Below are positions 27,968-35,345 of a stretch of 64,000 nt of DNA, one piece after another. Origin of the DNA: Pontibacter indicus. GTDB taxonomy: Bacteria > Bacteroidota > Bacteroidia > Cytophagales > Hymenobacteraceae. The notes beneath the pieces were generated by a model. The model was not told the DNA's origin and did not search any database. It saw nothing but the letters and a program-made list of their open reading frames with translations. The translations under genes and the position numbers were made by a program. The DNA is taken from NCBI RefSeq assembly GCF_900156345.1, contig NZ_FTPP01000001.1:248001-312000 (forward strand), read 5' to 3'. Numbering within the stretch: position 1 is the first letter of the stretch; each line of letters opens with the position of its first letter.

Positions 27968-29524
27968 ATGAACTCAGATCTGCCTTTGAGCCAACCTAGC
28001 CGTACGATAATCGGTAAAGCAAGTGGTAAAACGTCGAATTTTATGGGAAAAGCTGTCGGCACCTTTCTAATCGCCATCCTGTCTGCTGTGCTCGCCATTG
28101 TGGGGTACAAATTCTTCGAAGGCGATACTGCCCAAAACGGAAACTTCAACACAAACAATAGCGCTGCTGCTTTGCCGGTGGCTTCTTCGGCAGGCAACCC
28201 GGACTTTGTGCCGGCGGCGGCCAATGTAACACCTGCCGTGGTGCACATCAAGACGGAGTACAGCGCCGGGCAGGTGAGCCGCAACCCCATTTACGAGATG
28301 TTCGGCATACCGCAGCAATCCACGCCGGCGCGCGGTTCGGGGTCCGGCGTGCTCATTTCGAATGACGGCTACATCGTTACCAACAACCACGTCATCGACC
28401 GGGCTTCAGGGATAGAGGTGGTATTGCCCGACCGCCGCACGTTTCAGGTCAAGCTGATCGGCACGGACCCCAGCACCGACCTGGCCCTGCTGAAGGTGGA
28501 AGGAAAGAACCTGCCGGTGGTGCCGCTCGGTGACTCCGACAAGGTGCAGGTAGGGGAGTGGGTGCTGGCTGTGGGCTATCCGCTCACGCTCAACTCTACG
28601 GTTACGGCTGGTATTGTCAGCGCGAAGGGCAGAAGCATCGGTATCCTGAACCAGCCGGAGCGGGGAGGCTACGTGGATCCGGCGCAGGTGGCCAACACCG
28701 CCATTGAGTCGTTCATTCAAACGGACGCGGCCATCAACCCGGGAAACTCGGGCGGTGCGCTCGTGAACACCTCCGGGCAGCTGATCGGCATCAACACGGC
28801 CATTGCCTCCCAAACGGGCAGCTACGCCGGTTACGGCTTTGCTATACCTGTCAACCTGATGCAGAAAGTGGTGGGCGATATTCGGGAGTTTGGCAAGGTG
28901 CGTCGCGGCTTCCTGGGTGTGAACTTCCCGGTACCTGCCGTGGAAAGCCAGTTGCTGCGCTCCCGCGGCATCGATCCGGGTAAGGTAAGTGGCGTGTACA
29001 TCATGGGCGTGCAGCCAGGTAGCGGGGCCGAGAAGGCAGGTATAAGAGAAGGAGACATTATTCAAGGTATAGATGGTGTTGAGGTGAATACCTCGGCGGA
29101 GCTCTCAGAGCGTATCGCCCGTCACTACCCCGGTGACAAAGTGGAACTGGCCCTGCTACGGGATGGCAAACAACGTAAAGTTAACGTAAGGCTGCAGGGC
29201 GAGGAAGAGGAGACCGTCAGCGACATCGCCGCCAAAGGACTGGAGGCCCGGCTGGGTGCCAGTTTCGCTCCGCTCACCGACCGCATGAAACAGCAGTACC
29301 GACTGAATGGGGGTGTGTACGTCACGAAGGTAGAATCCGGTGGCTTCTTCGACTCGGCAGGTATACCGGAGGGCACCGTGATCGCGCGCGTTAACGGGCA
29401 GTCGGTTAATAGCCTGGCCGACATCAGCAAGGCACTGGCCGCCTCGCGCAGCGGCATGGTGCGGCTGGATGGCATCACGCCGGACGGAACGGCCTTTGTG
29501 TTTAACTTCCCGCTGGGTGCGTAA
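27968..29524 (+). CDS. HtrA/DegP-like periplasmic serine protease
   Basis: 518 residues: one N-terminal membrane anchor or signal (about 28-47), a trypsin-like domain with catalytic His141 (VTNNHVID), Asp171 (STDLALLK) and Ser261 (NPGNSGGAL), then two PDZ domains (about 310-410 and 425-515). It degrades or refolds damaged envelope proteins. Length and layout match Do-family proteases of Bacteroidota. The DUF72 gene follows after 9 bp and is probably cotranscribed. Confidence 0.95.
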   Translation: MNSDLPLSQPSRTIIGKASGKTSNFMGKAVGTFLIAILSAVLAIVGYKFFEGDTAQNGNFNTNNSAAALPVASSAGNPDFVPAAANVTPAVVHIKTEYSAGQVSRNPIYEMFGIPQQSTPARGSGSGVLISNDGYIVTNNHVIDRASGIEVVLPDRRTFQVKLIGTDPSTDLALLKVEGKNLPVVPLGDSDKVQVGEWVLAVGYPLTLNSTVTAGIVSAKGRSIGILNQPERGGYVDPAQVANTAIESFIQTDAAINPGNSGGALVNTSGQLIGINTAIASQTGSYAGYGFAIPVNLMQKVVGDIREFGKVRRGFLGVNFPVPAVESQLLRSRGIDPGKVSGVYIMGVQPGSGAEKAGIREGDIIQGIDGVEVNTSAELSERIARHYPGDKVELALLRDGKQRKVNVRLQGEEEETVSDIAAKGLEARLGASFAPLTDRMKQQYRLNGGVYVTKVESGGFFDSAGIPEGTVIARVNGQSVNSLADISKALAASRSGMVRLDGITPDGTAFVFNFPLGA

Positions 29525-29533
29525 GGAGGGGGC

Positions 29534-30280
29534 ATGACGGACCTGAGCAAGCTGTATGTGGGTACTTCCGGCTGGAACTACCGCTGGCGGGAAGTGCTCT
29601 ATCCGCCCGAACTCAAGTCGGCGGACTTCCTGAGCCACTACGCCACCCGCTTCAACTGCACTGAGATCAACAGCAGCTTTTACCATTTCACGATGGCCAA
29701 AACCATCGAAAAGTGGCTTGCCCAGACGCCTGCGCACTTCAGGTTCGCGCCAAAACTCAACCAGGAGATCACGCACAAGCGCAAGTTCCAGGAGATAGAG
29801 GAGCCGCTGCAGAAGTTTATGTCGCGCTACCAACTGATAGGCGCGCGGCTGGGGCCGGTGCTGGTGCAGATCGCCGGCAGCTTCCGCTTCGACAAAGGTA
29901 TAGCCGGTGACTTTTACCATACCTTGCGCGAGCTATACCCGGAGCAACCCTTTGCACTGGAGGCCCGGCATGTGTCGTGGTTCACCGATGAGAGTTTTGA
30001 GCTGATGCGGGATTTCAACATCACCACCGTCATTGCCAGCGCAGGTAAGCGCTTTCCAGGCACCGAAGTCACCACCACCGACATCGCCTACCTGCGGCTG
30101 CACGGCGACGAGAAAATGTATGCCTCTTCCTACTCCGACGAAAAACTGGAACGCTACGCCTACATGGTGAAAGACTGGCTCGAAGACGGCAAGGAGGTAT
30201 GGGTTTTCTTCAACAACACCATCCTGGGCAACGCCGTACTCAACGCCGATAGACTACGTCAGTTTGTGACGGAGCTTTAA
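29534..30280 (+). CDS. DUF72 family protein
   Basis: 248 residues beginning with the family-defining YVGTSGWNYRWREVLYPPEL. The later blocks RFAPKLNQEITH and LRLHGDEKMYASSYSDE fit the TIM-barrel DUF72 fold. No signal peptide. Biochemical role is not established for the family. It is placed 9 bp after the protease gene. An AGGTATA word is embedded at about 29896 in the coding sequence. Confidence 0.9.
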   Translation: MTDLSKLYVGTSGWNYRWREVLYPPELKSADFLSHYATRFNCTEINSSFYHFTMAKTIEKWLAQTPAHFRFAPKLNQEITHKRKFQEIEEPLQKFMSRYQLIGARLGPVLVQIAGSFRFDKGIAGDFYHTLRELYPEQPFALEARHVSWFTDESFELMRDFNITTVIASAGKRFPGTEVTTTDIAYLRLHGDEKMYASSYSDEKLERYAYMVKDWLEDGKEVWVFFNNTILGNAVLNADRLRQFVTEL

Positions 30281-30437
30281 GTATTTTTTGCTTCATGACT
30301 TTGTTAAGCGTTTAAACATCAAACACTTGTGCTTGTTCTTAAGTCGTTGAGAATGTTGCGACTAAAAATATATAGTGTCTTTAAAACATTTCGGGGAGAT
30401 TTGGGTAATACCTGCGATGTAATTTAGACCTTTAGCC

Positions 30438-32867
30438 ATGCGCTTCTTTTTATTCCTCTTCGTCTTCTTACCAGCACTCAGCTTTGCACAAACGGGTGTG
30501 ATAACGGGCACCGTGCGCGATGCCAATACCAAAGAAGCCCTGATCGGGGTTTCGGTGCAGGTAGTGGGCGCGCAACTCGGGACTGTCACCAACGAGAACG
30601 GGGCCTACCGGATCGACAACATTCCGCTGGGCAGCTATACCTTGCAGAGCTCCTACATTGGCTACCAGCAGCTTAGCAAATTCAACGTGAACGTGACCTC
30701 AGGCAATGCCCAGATCATCAACTTCGAGCTGGTGCCAGCGGCCAGCCAATTGGGAGAGGTGGAAGTAGTGGCCCGGCGCCGGCAGAGCGCAGCCATCGCC
30801 GATATCGTGACGCCGCTGTCGGTGCAGAGCCTGAGCACCGAGGAGATTCGCAGCAACCCGGGTGGTAATTTTGACATTTCGAAAGTAGTGCAGGTGCTGC
30901 CGGGCGTGGCAACCAACGGGGCGAACGGCGGTGGGCGCAACGACCTGATCATAAGGGGTGGTGCGCCGAACGAAAACGTATATTACCTCGATGGCATCGA
31001 GATTCCGCTCATCAACCACTTCACCACGCAGGGCAGTGCCGGTGGCGCCACGGGTATCATCAACGTGTCCTTTATCGAAGACCTGAAAGTGAGCTCTTCG
31101 GCTTTTGATGCTCGTTATGACAATGCGCTGGCCTCGGTATTCGAATTCCGGCAGCGTTATGGCAACCCGGAGCGCTTTTCGGGGAACGTGCGCCTGAGCG
31201 GTTCGGAGTTCGCAACTACGCTGGAAGGGCCGCTTTCCCCGAAAACCACCTACCTGGTATCGGCCCGCCGCAGCTACCTGCAGTTTCTGTTCAAACTAAT
31301 CGACTTACCGATCCGGCCCAACTATTGGGATTTTCAGTACAAAGTAGACCACAAGATCGACAACAAAACCTCGCTTTCCTTTATTGGGGTGGGGGCTATT
31401 GACGAGTTTGCCTTCGGCGTACCACGCAAAAGCACGCCCGAGAGCGAGTACATCCTGCGCTCTATACCTTCCAACAACCAATGGAATTACACGACTGGGG
31501 TAGCCCTGAAGCGACTCGTGAATGATGGCTATGTGAACGTGGCCCTGAGCCGAAACGCTTTTAATATTGACCTGGAAAAATCGGAGGCTGCGCAGGAGGG
31601 AGGCCCCTCGCAACTCACGCTCAAGTCCACTTCACGTGAAACGGAGAACAAGCTGAGGCTGGATGTGAACAAATATAAGAACGGCTTCAAATACGCTTAC
31701 GGTGTGTCCGGCCAGTACGTGCAGTTTACCAACGACATTTTCAGCCTGATCCGCAACGAAGTACGCGATGAAAGCGGCAACCTGGTACAGCCTGCCATAA
31801 CCGTAGACTATGACACGAATCTCGACTTTTTCCGGTATGGCGCCTTCGGGCAGGTGTCGCGCTCGGTGCTCAACAACCGGCTGGGGCTGTCTTTCGGCCT
31901 GCGATCCGACATGAATTCTTTTACCGACGAAGGTCGCAACCCGCTCAAGACACTATCGCCGCGCCTCTCGGCCTCATACCTGCTCACCGACAAGTGGACG
32001 ATCAACGGCTCGTGGGGCACCTATTACAAGCTGCCGACCTATACTGTGCTCGGCTATCAGGAAAACAATAATTTCCTCAACCGCTCCGCTGATTACATCC
32101 GCTCAATCCACTATGTGCTAGGCACTGAGTTTCTGCCACGCGAGGACCTGCGCTTCACCGTAGAGGGTTTTTACAAAGACTACAGCAACTACCCGGTATC
32201 GCTGCGCGACGGCATTTCGCTGGCAAATCAGGGCGGTGATTTTGGCTCAATTGGCAACGAGGCCGTAAGCACGACCGGCAAGGGCAGGGCATACGGAGCG
32301 GAGTTTTATGTACAGAAGAAATTGACCGGCACGGTATTCGGCGTGCTTTCCTATACCTATGTGATCAGCGAGTTTGCCGGTACCGACGGCCGCTACGTGT
32401 CCAGCGCCTGGGATTACCGCCACCTGGCTTCGGGCTTGCTTGGCAAGAAGTTGCCGCGCAACTGGGAGTTTGGTGCCAAGTACCGCTATGCGGGTGGTGC
32501 GCCTACCACGCCTTTTGACCTAGAGGCTTCGCAGCGCAACTATGCCTCGCTGGGCGTAGGTATACTCGACTACGCCCGTCTCAACACCGATCGCCTCCGG
32601 CCGTTTAGCCAACTGGATGTGCGCATCGACAAAAAGTGGAACTTTAACCGCATCACTCTCGACCTGTTCCTGGACATCGCCAACGTACTAGGCAGCAACA
32701 CACCGGGCTATGACCGCTATACCTTCCAGCGCAACGAGGACAACACCGGCTTTGCCACCACCGACGGCAACCCGCTGCGCCTCGACGGCAGCAATGCCAT
32801 ACCTGTCATCCTTAAAAATGACGACGGCAACTTGGTACCCACACTTGGCTTTATCGTGGAGTTCTAG
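30438..32867 (+). CDS. TonB-dependent outer-membrane receptor with CarboxypepD_reg-like domain
   Basis: 809 residues. Signal peptide of about 17 residues (FLPALSFAQ). Residues about 20-100 form a carboxypeptidase-regulatory-like domain (GVITGTVRDANTKEALIGVS, a Bacteroidota hallmark). The plug follows with LIIRGGAPNENVYYLDGIEI, then a 22-strand barrel region ending in an aromatic residue (LGFIVEF). There is no SusD partner next to it, so it is not a classic glycan-uptake pair; siderophore, metal or peptide uptake are possible. Stands alone, followed by DUF983. Confidence 0.92.
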   Translation: MRFFLFLFVFLPALSFAQTGVITGTVRDANTKEALIGVSVQVVGAQLGTVTNENGAYRIDNIPLGSYTLQSSYIGYQQLSKFNVNVTSGNAQIINFELVPAASQLGEVEVVARRRQSAAIADIVTPLSVQSLSTEEIRSNPGGNFDISKVVQVLPGVATNGANGGGRNDLIIRGGAPNENVYYLDGIEIPLINHFTTQGSAGGATGIINVSFIEDLKVSSSAFDARYDNALASVFEFRQRYGNPERFSGNVRLSGSEFATTLEGPLSPKTTYLVSARRSYLQFLFKLIDLPIRPNYWDFQYKVDHKIDNKTSLSFIGVGAIDEFAFGVPRKSTPESEYILRSIPSNNQWNYTTGVALKRLVNDGYVNVALSRNAFNIDLEKSEAAQEGGPSQLTLKSTSRETENKLRLDVNKYKNGFKYAYGVSGQYVQFTNDIFSLIRNEVRDESGNLVQPAITVDYDTNLDFFRYGAFGQVSRSVLNNRLGLSFGLRSDMNSFTDEGRNPLKTLSPRLSASYLLTDKWTINGSWGTYYKLPTYTVLGYQENNNFLNRSADYIRSIHYVLGTEFLPREDLRFTVEGFYKDYSNYPVSLRDGISLANQGGDFGSIGNEAVSTTGKGRAYGAEFYVQKKLTGTVFGVLSYTYVISEFAGTDGRYVSSAWDYRHLASGLLGKKLPRNWEFGAKYRYAGGAPTTPFDLEASQRNYASLGVGILDYARLNTDRLRPFSQLDVRIDKKWNFNRITLDLFLDIANVLGSNTPGYDRYTFQRNEDNTGFATTDGNPLRLDGSNAIPVILKNDDGNLVPTLGFIVEF

Positions 32868-32911
32868 CGTTGGAAATTTGGCTTGCGGGCGTACTTTTTC
32901 CCTAAAACCCG

Positions 32912-32919
32912 TACCTTTG
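32912..32919 (+). promoter_or_regulatory. Candidate -7 box upstream of DUF983 gene
   Basis: TACCTTTG fits the Bacteroidota TAnnTTTG consensus and lies 34 bp before the start codon. No TTG occurs at the usual -33 distance, so support is partial. Confidence 0.35.
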
Positions 32920-32953
32920 AAATGTAGGTTGCCACGTCAGAAAAAGAACCAGT

Positions 32954-33352
32954 ATGAGCCAGAGAAGATCCGCTTTATACAGTATTTTATTTAACCGCTG
33001 CCCGCGCTGCCGGGAGGGTAAAATGTTTACAGGTGGACTTTACACCACCCGCTTTGCGGATATGCACCGGAACTGCCCCTGCTGCGGGCAGGCTTTTGAG
33101 CCGGAGCCCGGTTTTTACTATGGCGCCATGTACGTGAGCTTTGCCTTTAACGTGGCCATCTTCATCGTCTCACTCTTCATCCTGTCTCAGTTCGTGGAGA
33201 AGATCACCCTGGCGATGATGATCGGTGTGGTGGCAGTTGTGGTGGTGGGTTTGTTGCCCGTCATCTTTAGGTGGTCACGCTCGCTCTACATCCATATCTT
33301 TGTGCGCTACGAAGGCCCCTGCAGCGAAATACCCAAAAAAATGCATTCTTAG
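32954..33352 (+). CDS. DUF983 small membrane protein (copy 1)
   Basis: 132 residues: an N-terminal Cys cluster that looks like a zinc ribbon (NRCPRCREGKMF and NCPCCGQAFEPEPG) followed by two membrane helices and a basic, cytoplasmic-like end. The family is common in bacteria and of unknown function. In Proteobacteria members are sometimes near cytochrome oxidase genes; no such neighbours here. A close paralogue with the same architecture lies about 21 kb to the right. The core GAMYVSFAFNVAIF is identical in both. Confidence 0.87.
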   Translation: MSQRRSALYSILFNRCPRCREGKMFTGGLYTTRFADMHRNCPCCGQAFEPEPGFYYGAMYVSFAFNVAIFIVSLFILSQFVEKITLAMMIGVVAVVVVGLLPVIFRWSRSLYIHIFVRYEGPCSEIPKKMHS

Positions 33353-33363
33353 CACTACCCGTT

Positions 33364-33389
33364 AGCAGGTACCTGCTATACCTATACCT
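33364..33389. repeat. 14-bp palindrome fused to tandem TATACCT words
   Basis: AGCAGGTACCTGCT (33364-33377) is a perfect palindrome. It runs into two overlapping TATACCT words at 33377-33383 and 33383-33389. This is the only place in the window where the word occurs in tandem. Possible protein-binding site; position between convergent genes. Confidence 0.5.
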
Positions 33390-33397
33390 TTAAACGA

Positions 33398-33431
33398 GCG
33401 CGAGCACCCCGGTAGGCCAGGGTGCTCGCGC
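33398..33431. terminator. GC-rich hairpin between convergent genes
   Basis: GCGCGAGCACCC (33398-33409) pairs perfectly with GGGTGCTCGCGC (33420-33431), loop 10 nt. There is no T-run, but the position between converging genes favours a terminator. Confidence 0.6.
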
Positions 33432-33451
33432 GCATGATGGGGCAGCCAGGT

Positions 33452-34333
33452 TTAATTCACCGAGAAACCCTGCATGGTATACAGAATGCCCAAACCCAGT
33501 GACTGGTTGTACTGCACGTCGCTGTCCTGGTCATAGTCGTAGATGAAGTTGGCCATGATGTTGACGTTGATGTAGCGATTCACTTTGGCCGTCAGTGTCG
33601 AGTTGAGCAGGTGGTCGATGCGCTTGCCGGACAGCTCTTTGTAATTGATATAAGACATGTAGTTGAGCCGCAGGTTGATGTTGGTGAAGATGTCGCGGTT
33701 GTAGCTGGCCTGTACCATGGCGGCCAGCCATTCGGTGCGCACACTTTTGCCCTCTGGCACGCCGTAGCGCTCGTTTTCGGCCACCGCATCATCTGCCAGA
33801 AACGTAAAGCGGGGCGCAAAAGGGCTCAGGCGGAGCGAGAAGTAAGGATTGGGCTTGTACTCCGCCCCCAACGCAAACGTCAGGAAACCCGGCGACAGAA
33901 AGTTGGAGATCAGGCGGTCGTTGCCGTCAGCGTCCACATCATACTCGTAGCCTCGCGTGAACTGTGACAGGAAGTTGGCCGACACGAACGTATTCCAGTC
34001 AGATGAGATCGCATAGCCATACTTGGAATCCAGAAAGATGCGGTCGATGCTTTTACGGTGCTCTTCGCCCTTGTTTTTGAGCAGGCCATACTGCAGCTGC
34101 ACAGCATTGTCCCAGGAGGTTTTGCCCAGTTTGTAGTCGGCGCGCCCGTCTACGTGTGTGTTGAAGGCAATGGAGCTGATGCCACCCCCTTTCCAGTTGT
34201 CGCTGAAGGCCGCTTGGTTGAGATTGATGCCCGCCGAGAAAGTTCTGCGCCAGGTAGTGTCGGGCTCGACCTGTGCCTTGGCGGCGATGAGGGTCGTCAG
34301 CATGATCAGGAGGGTGAGTAGAGTTTTCTGCAT
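33452..34333 (-). CDS. DUF3078 domain protein, exported
   Basis: About 293 residues from ATG 34333, which starts a clean signal peptide (QKTLLTLLIMLTTLIAAKAQ). The frame extends 17 codons further up without signal-like character. The mature part begins WRRTFSAGINLNQAAFSDNWKGG split across NLNQAAFSDNW, the DUF3078 mark, and continues as alternating amphipathic strands suggesting an outer-membrane beta-barrel. It ends in hydrophobic residues. Function unknown. No operon partner apparent. Confidence 0.85.
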   Translation of the reverse strand: MQKTLLTLLIMLTTLIAAKAQVEPDTTWRRTFSAGINLNQAAFSDNWKGGGISSIAFNTHVDGRADYKLGKTSWDNAVQLQYGLLKNKGEEHRKSIDRIFLDSKYGYAISSDWNTFVSANFLSQFTRGYEYDVDADGNDRLISNFLSPGFLTFALGAEYKPNPYFSLRLSPFAPRFTFLADDAVAENERYGVPEGKSVRTEWLAAMVQASYNRDIFTNINLRLNYMSYINYKELSGKRIDHLLNSTLTAKVNRYINVNIMANFIYDYDQDSDVQYNQSLGLGILYTMQGFSVN

Positions 34334-34507
34334 GTGTAAGCTTTGATGTACGAAACGAATTTGAATGGCAATATCAATTGACATAGGTTTAGTGCTATGC
34401 TTTTAAGTCGCTATATAGCGCTTACGCAATTTTGCAGGTATAGGTATTATTTTTTCTGATCAAGCCGGTTTCAAGGAAAGGTTAATTGCTTTCCGGACAG
34501 GGAAGAG

Positions 34508-35209
34508 TTACTGCTGGCCTTCTCTTGTGAAGGGTACAAAAACTACTGGCATTAAGTTGCGGGTGACGGCTTTGCCGCGTTTCTTTTCGATCAGTTTGAG
34601 GGTCTGGGTCCTGTAGACCGGCCCGACAGGTATGACCATGCGGCCACCTTCTTTGAGCTGCGCAAACAGGGGAGGAGGCACAGACTCGGCTCCGGCGGTC
34701 ACCACAATGGCATCGAAGGGGGCGTGTTCTTCCCAACCCGCATAGCCATCGCCGATTTTCACCTCCACGTTATTATAGCCCAGTTGCTTGAGCCGCGCCG
34801 CCGCCGCTTTCCCGTGCTCCGGAATGATCTCGATGGTGTATACCTGCTTCACAATCTCAGCCAGCACAGCCGCCTGGTAGCCCGATCCGGTGCCGATCTC
34901 CAGCACTTTCATGCCGGGTGTGGGTTCGATCACCTGGGTCATGTAGGCCACCATGTAGGGCTGGGAGATGGTTTGCTTGTGCCCGATGGGCAGGGCGCCG
35001 TCAGAGTAGGCTTCTGGGGCGATGGCAGTTGGAACAAAAAGATGACGTTTGACCGTGCGCATGGCATTCAGCACGGCTTTGTCGCTTATACCTCGTCTTT
35101 TCAACTGCTGCTCCACCATTTGCTCTCGCTGGGCTTTGTAAGCATCTTCCTGCACCGGAGCGGTTAGCAGCAGCAAAACAAAAATAAATATGTAAACCGG
35201 AGAACCCAT
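34508..35209 (-). CDS. pcm: Protein-L-isoaspartate O-methyltransferase, predicted exported
   Basis: 233 residues from the ATG at 35209 (a GTG six codons earlier is also open). The first 20 residues (GSPVYIFIFVLLLLTAPVQ) are a strong signal or membrane anchor not found in cytoplasmic Pcm. The enzyme part is complete: RRGISDKAVLNAMRTVKRH, the PIGHKQTISQPYMVAYM block, SAM motif VLEIGTGSGYQAAVLAE and IVVTAGAESVPPPL. It repairs isoaspartyl residues by methyl transfer. Whether the SAM donor is available outside the inner membrane is an open question. Confidence 0.88.
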   Translation of the reverse strand: MGSPVYIFIFVLLLLTAPVQEDAYKAQREQMVEQQLKRRGISDKAVLNAMRTVKRHLFVPTAIAPEAYSDGALPIGHKQTISQPYMVAYMTQVIEPTPGMKVLEIGTGSGYQAAVLAEIVKQVYTIEIIPEHGKAAAARLKQLGYNNVEVKIGDGYAGWEEHAPFDAIVVTAGAESVPPPLFAQLKEGGRMVIPVGPVYRTQTLKLIEKKRGKAVTRNLMPVVFVPFTREGQQ

Positions 35210-35287
35210 CGCACCTATACCTGTCACATCTATCCACTTTTTTATACTTCAGGTAAACGAATAAGTTATCATCCCTTTTGTCAAGAA

Positions 35288-35320
35288 AAATGCCCCGACT
35301 CGAGATGAGTCGGGGCATTT
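35288..35320 (-). terminator. Intrinsic terminator after the surface-protein pseudogene
   Basis: AAATGCCCCGACT (35288-35300) pairs with AGTCGGGGCATTT (35308-35320), 13 bp with a 7-nt loop, and T residues follow on minus. It lies 25 bp past the pseudogene stop. Confidence 0.85.
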
Positions 35321-35345
35321 AAGATGGTCGTTACAACGCTACGGC

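Noticed and set aside
28406..29065. A 219-codon minus-strand frame opposite the HtrA protease
   Set aside because: Composition is Arg/His/Val-rich as expected of a GC-rich antisense frame; no family similarity, and the plus strand carries a complete protease with triad and PDZ domains.
29156..29920. A 254-codon minus-strand frame spanning HtrA and DUF72
   Set aside because: It crosses the boundary of two clear plus-strand genes and shows no domain; shadow frame.
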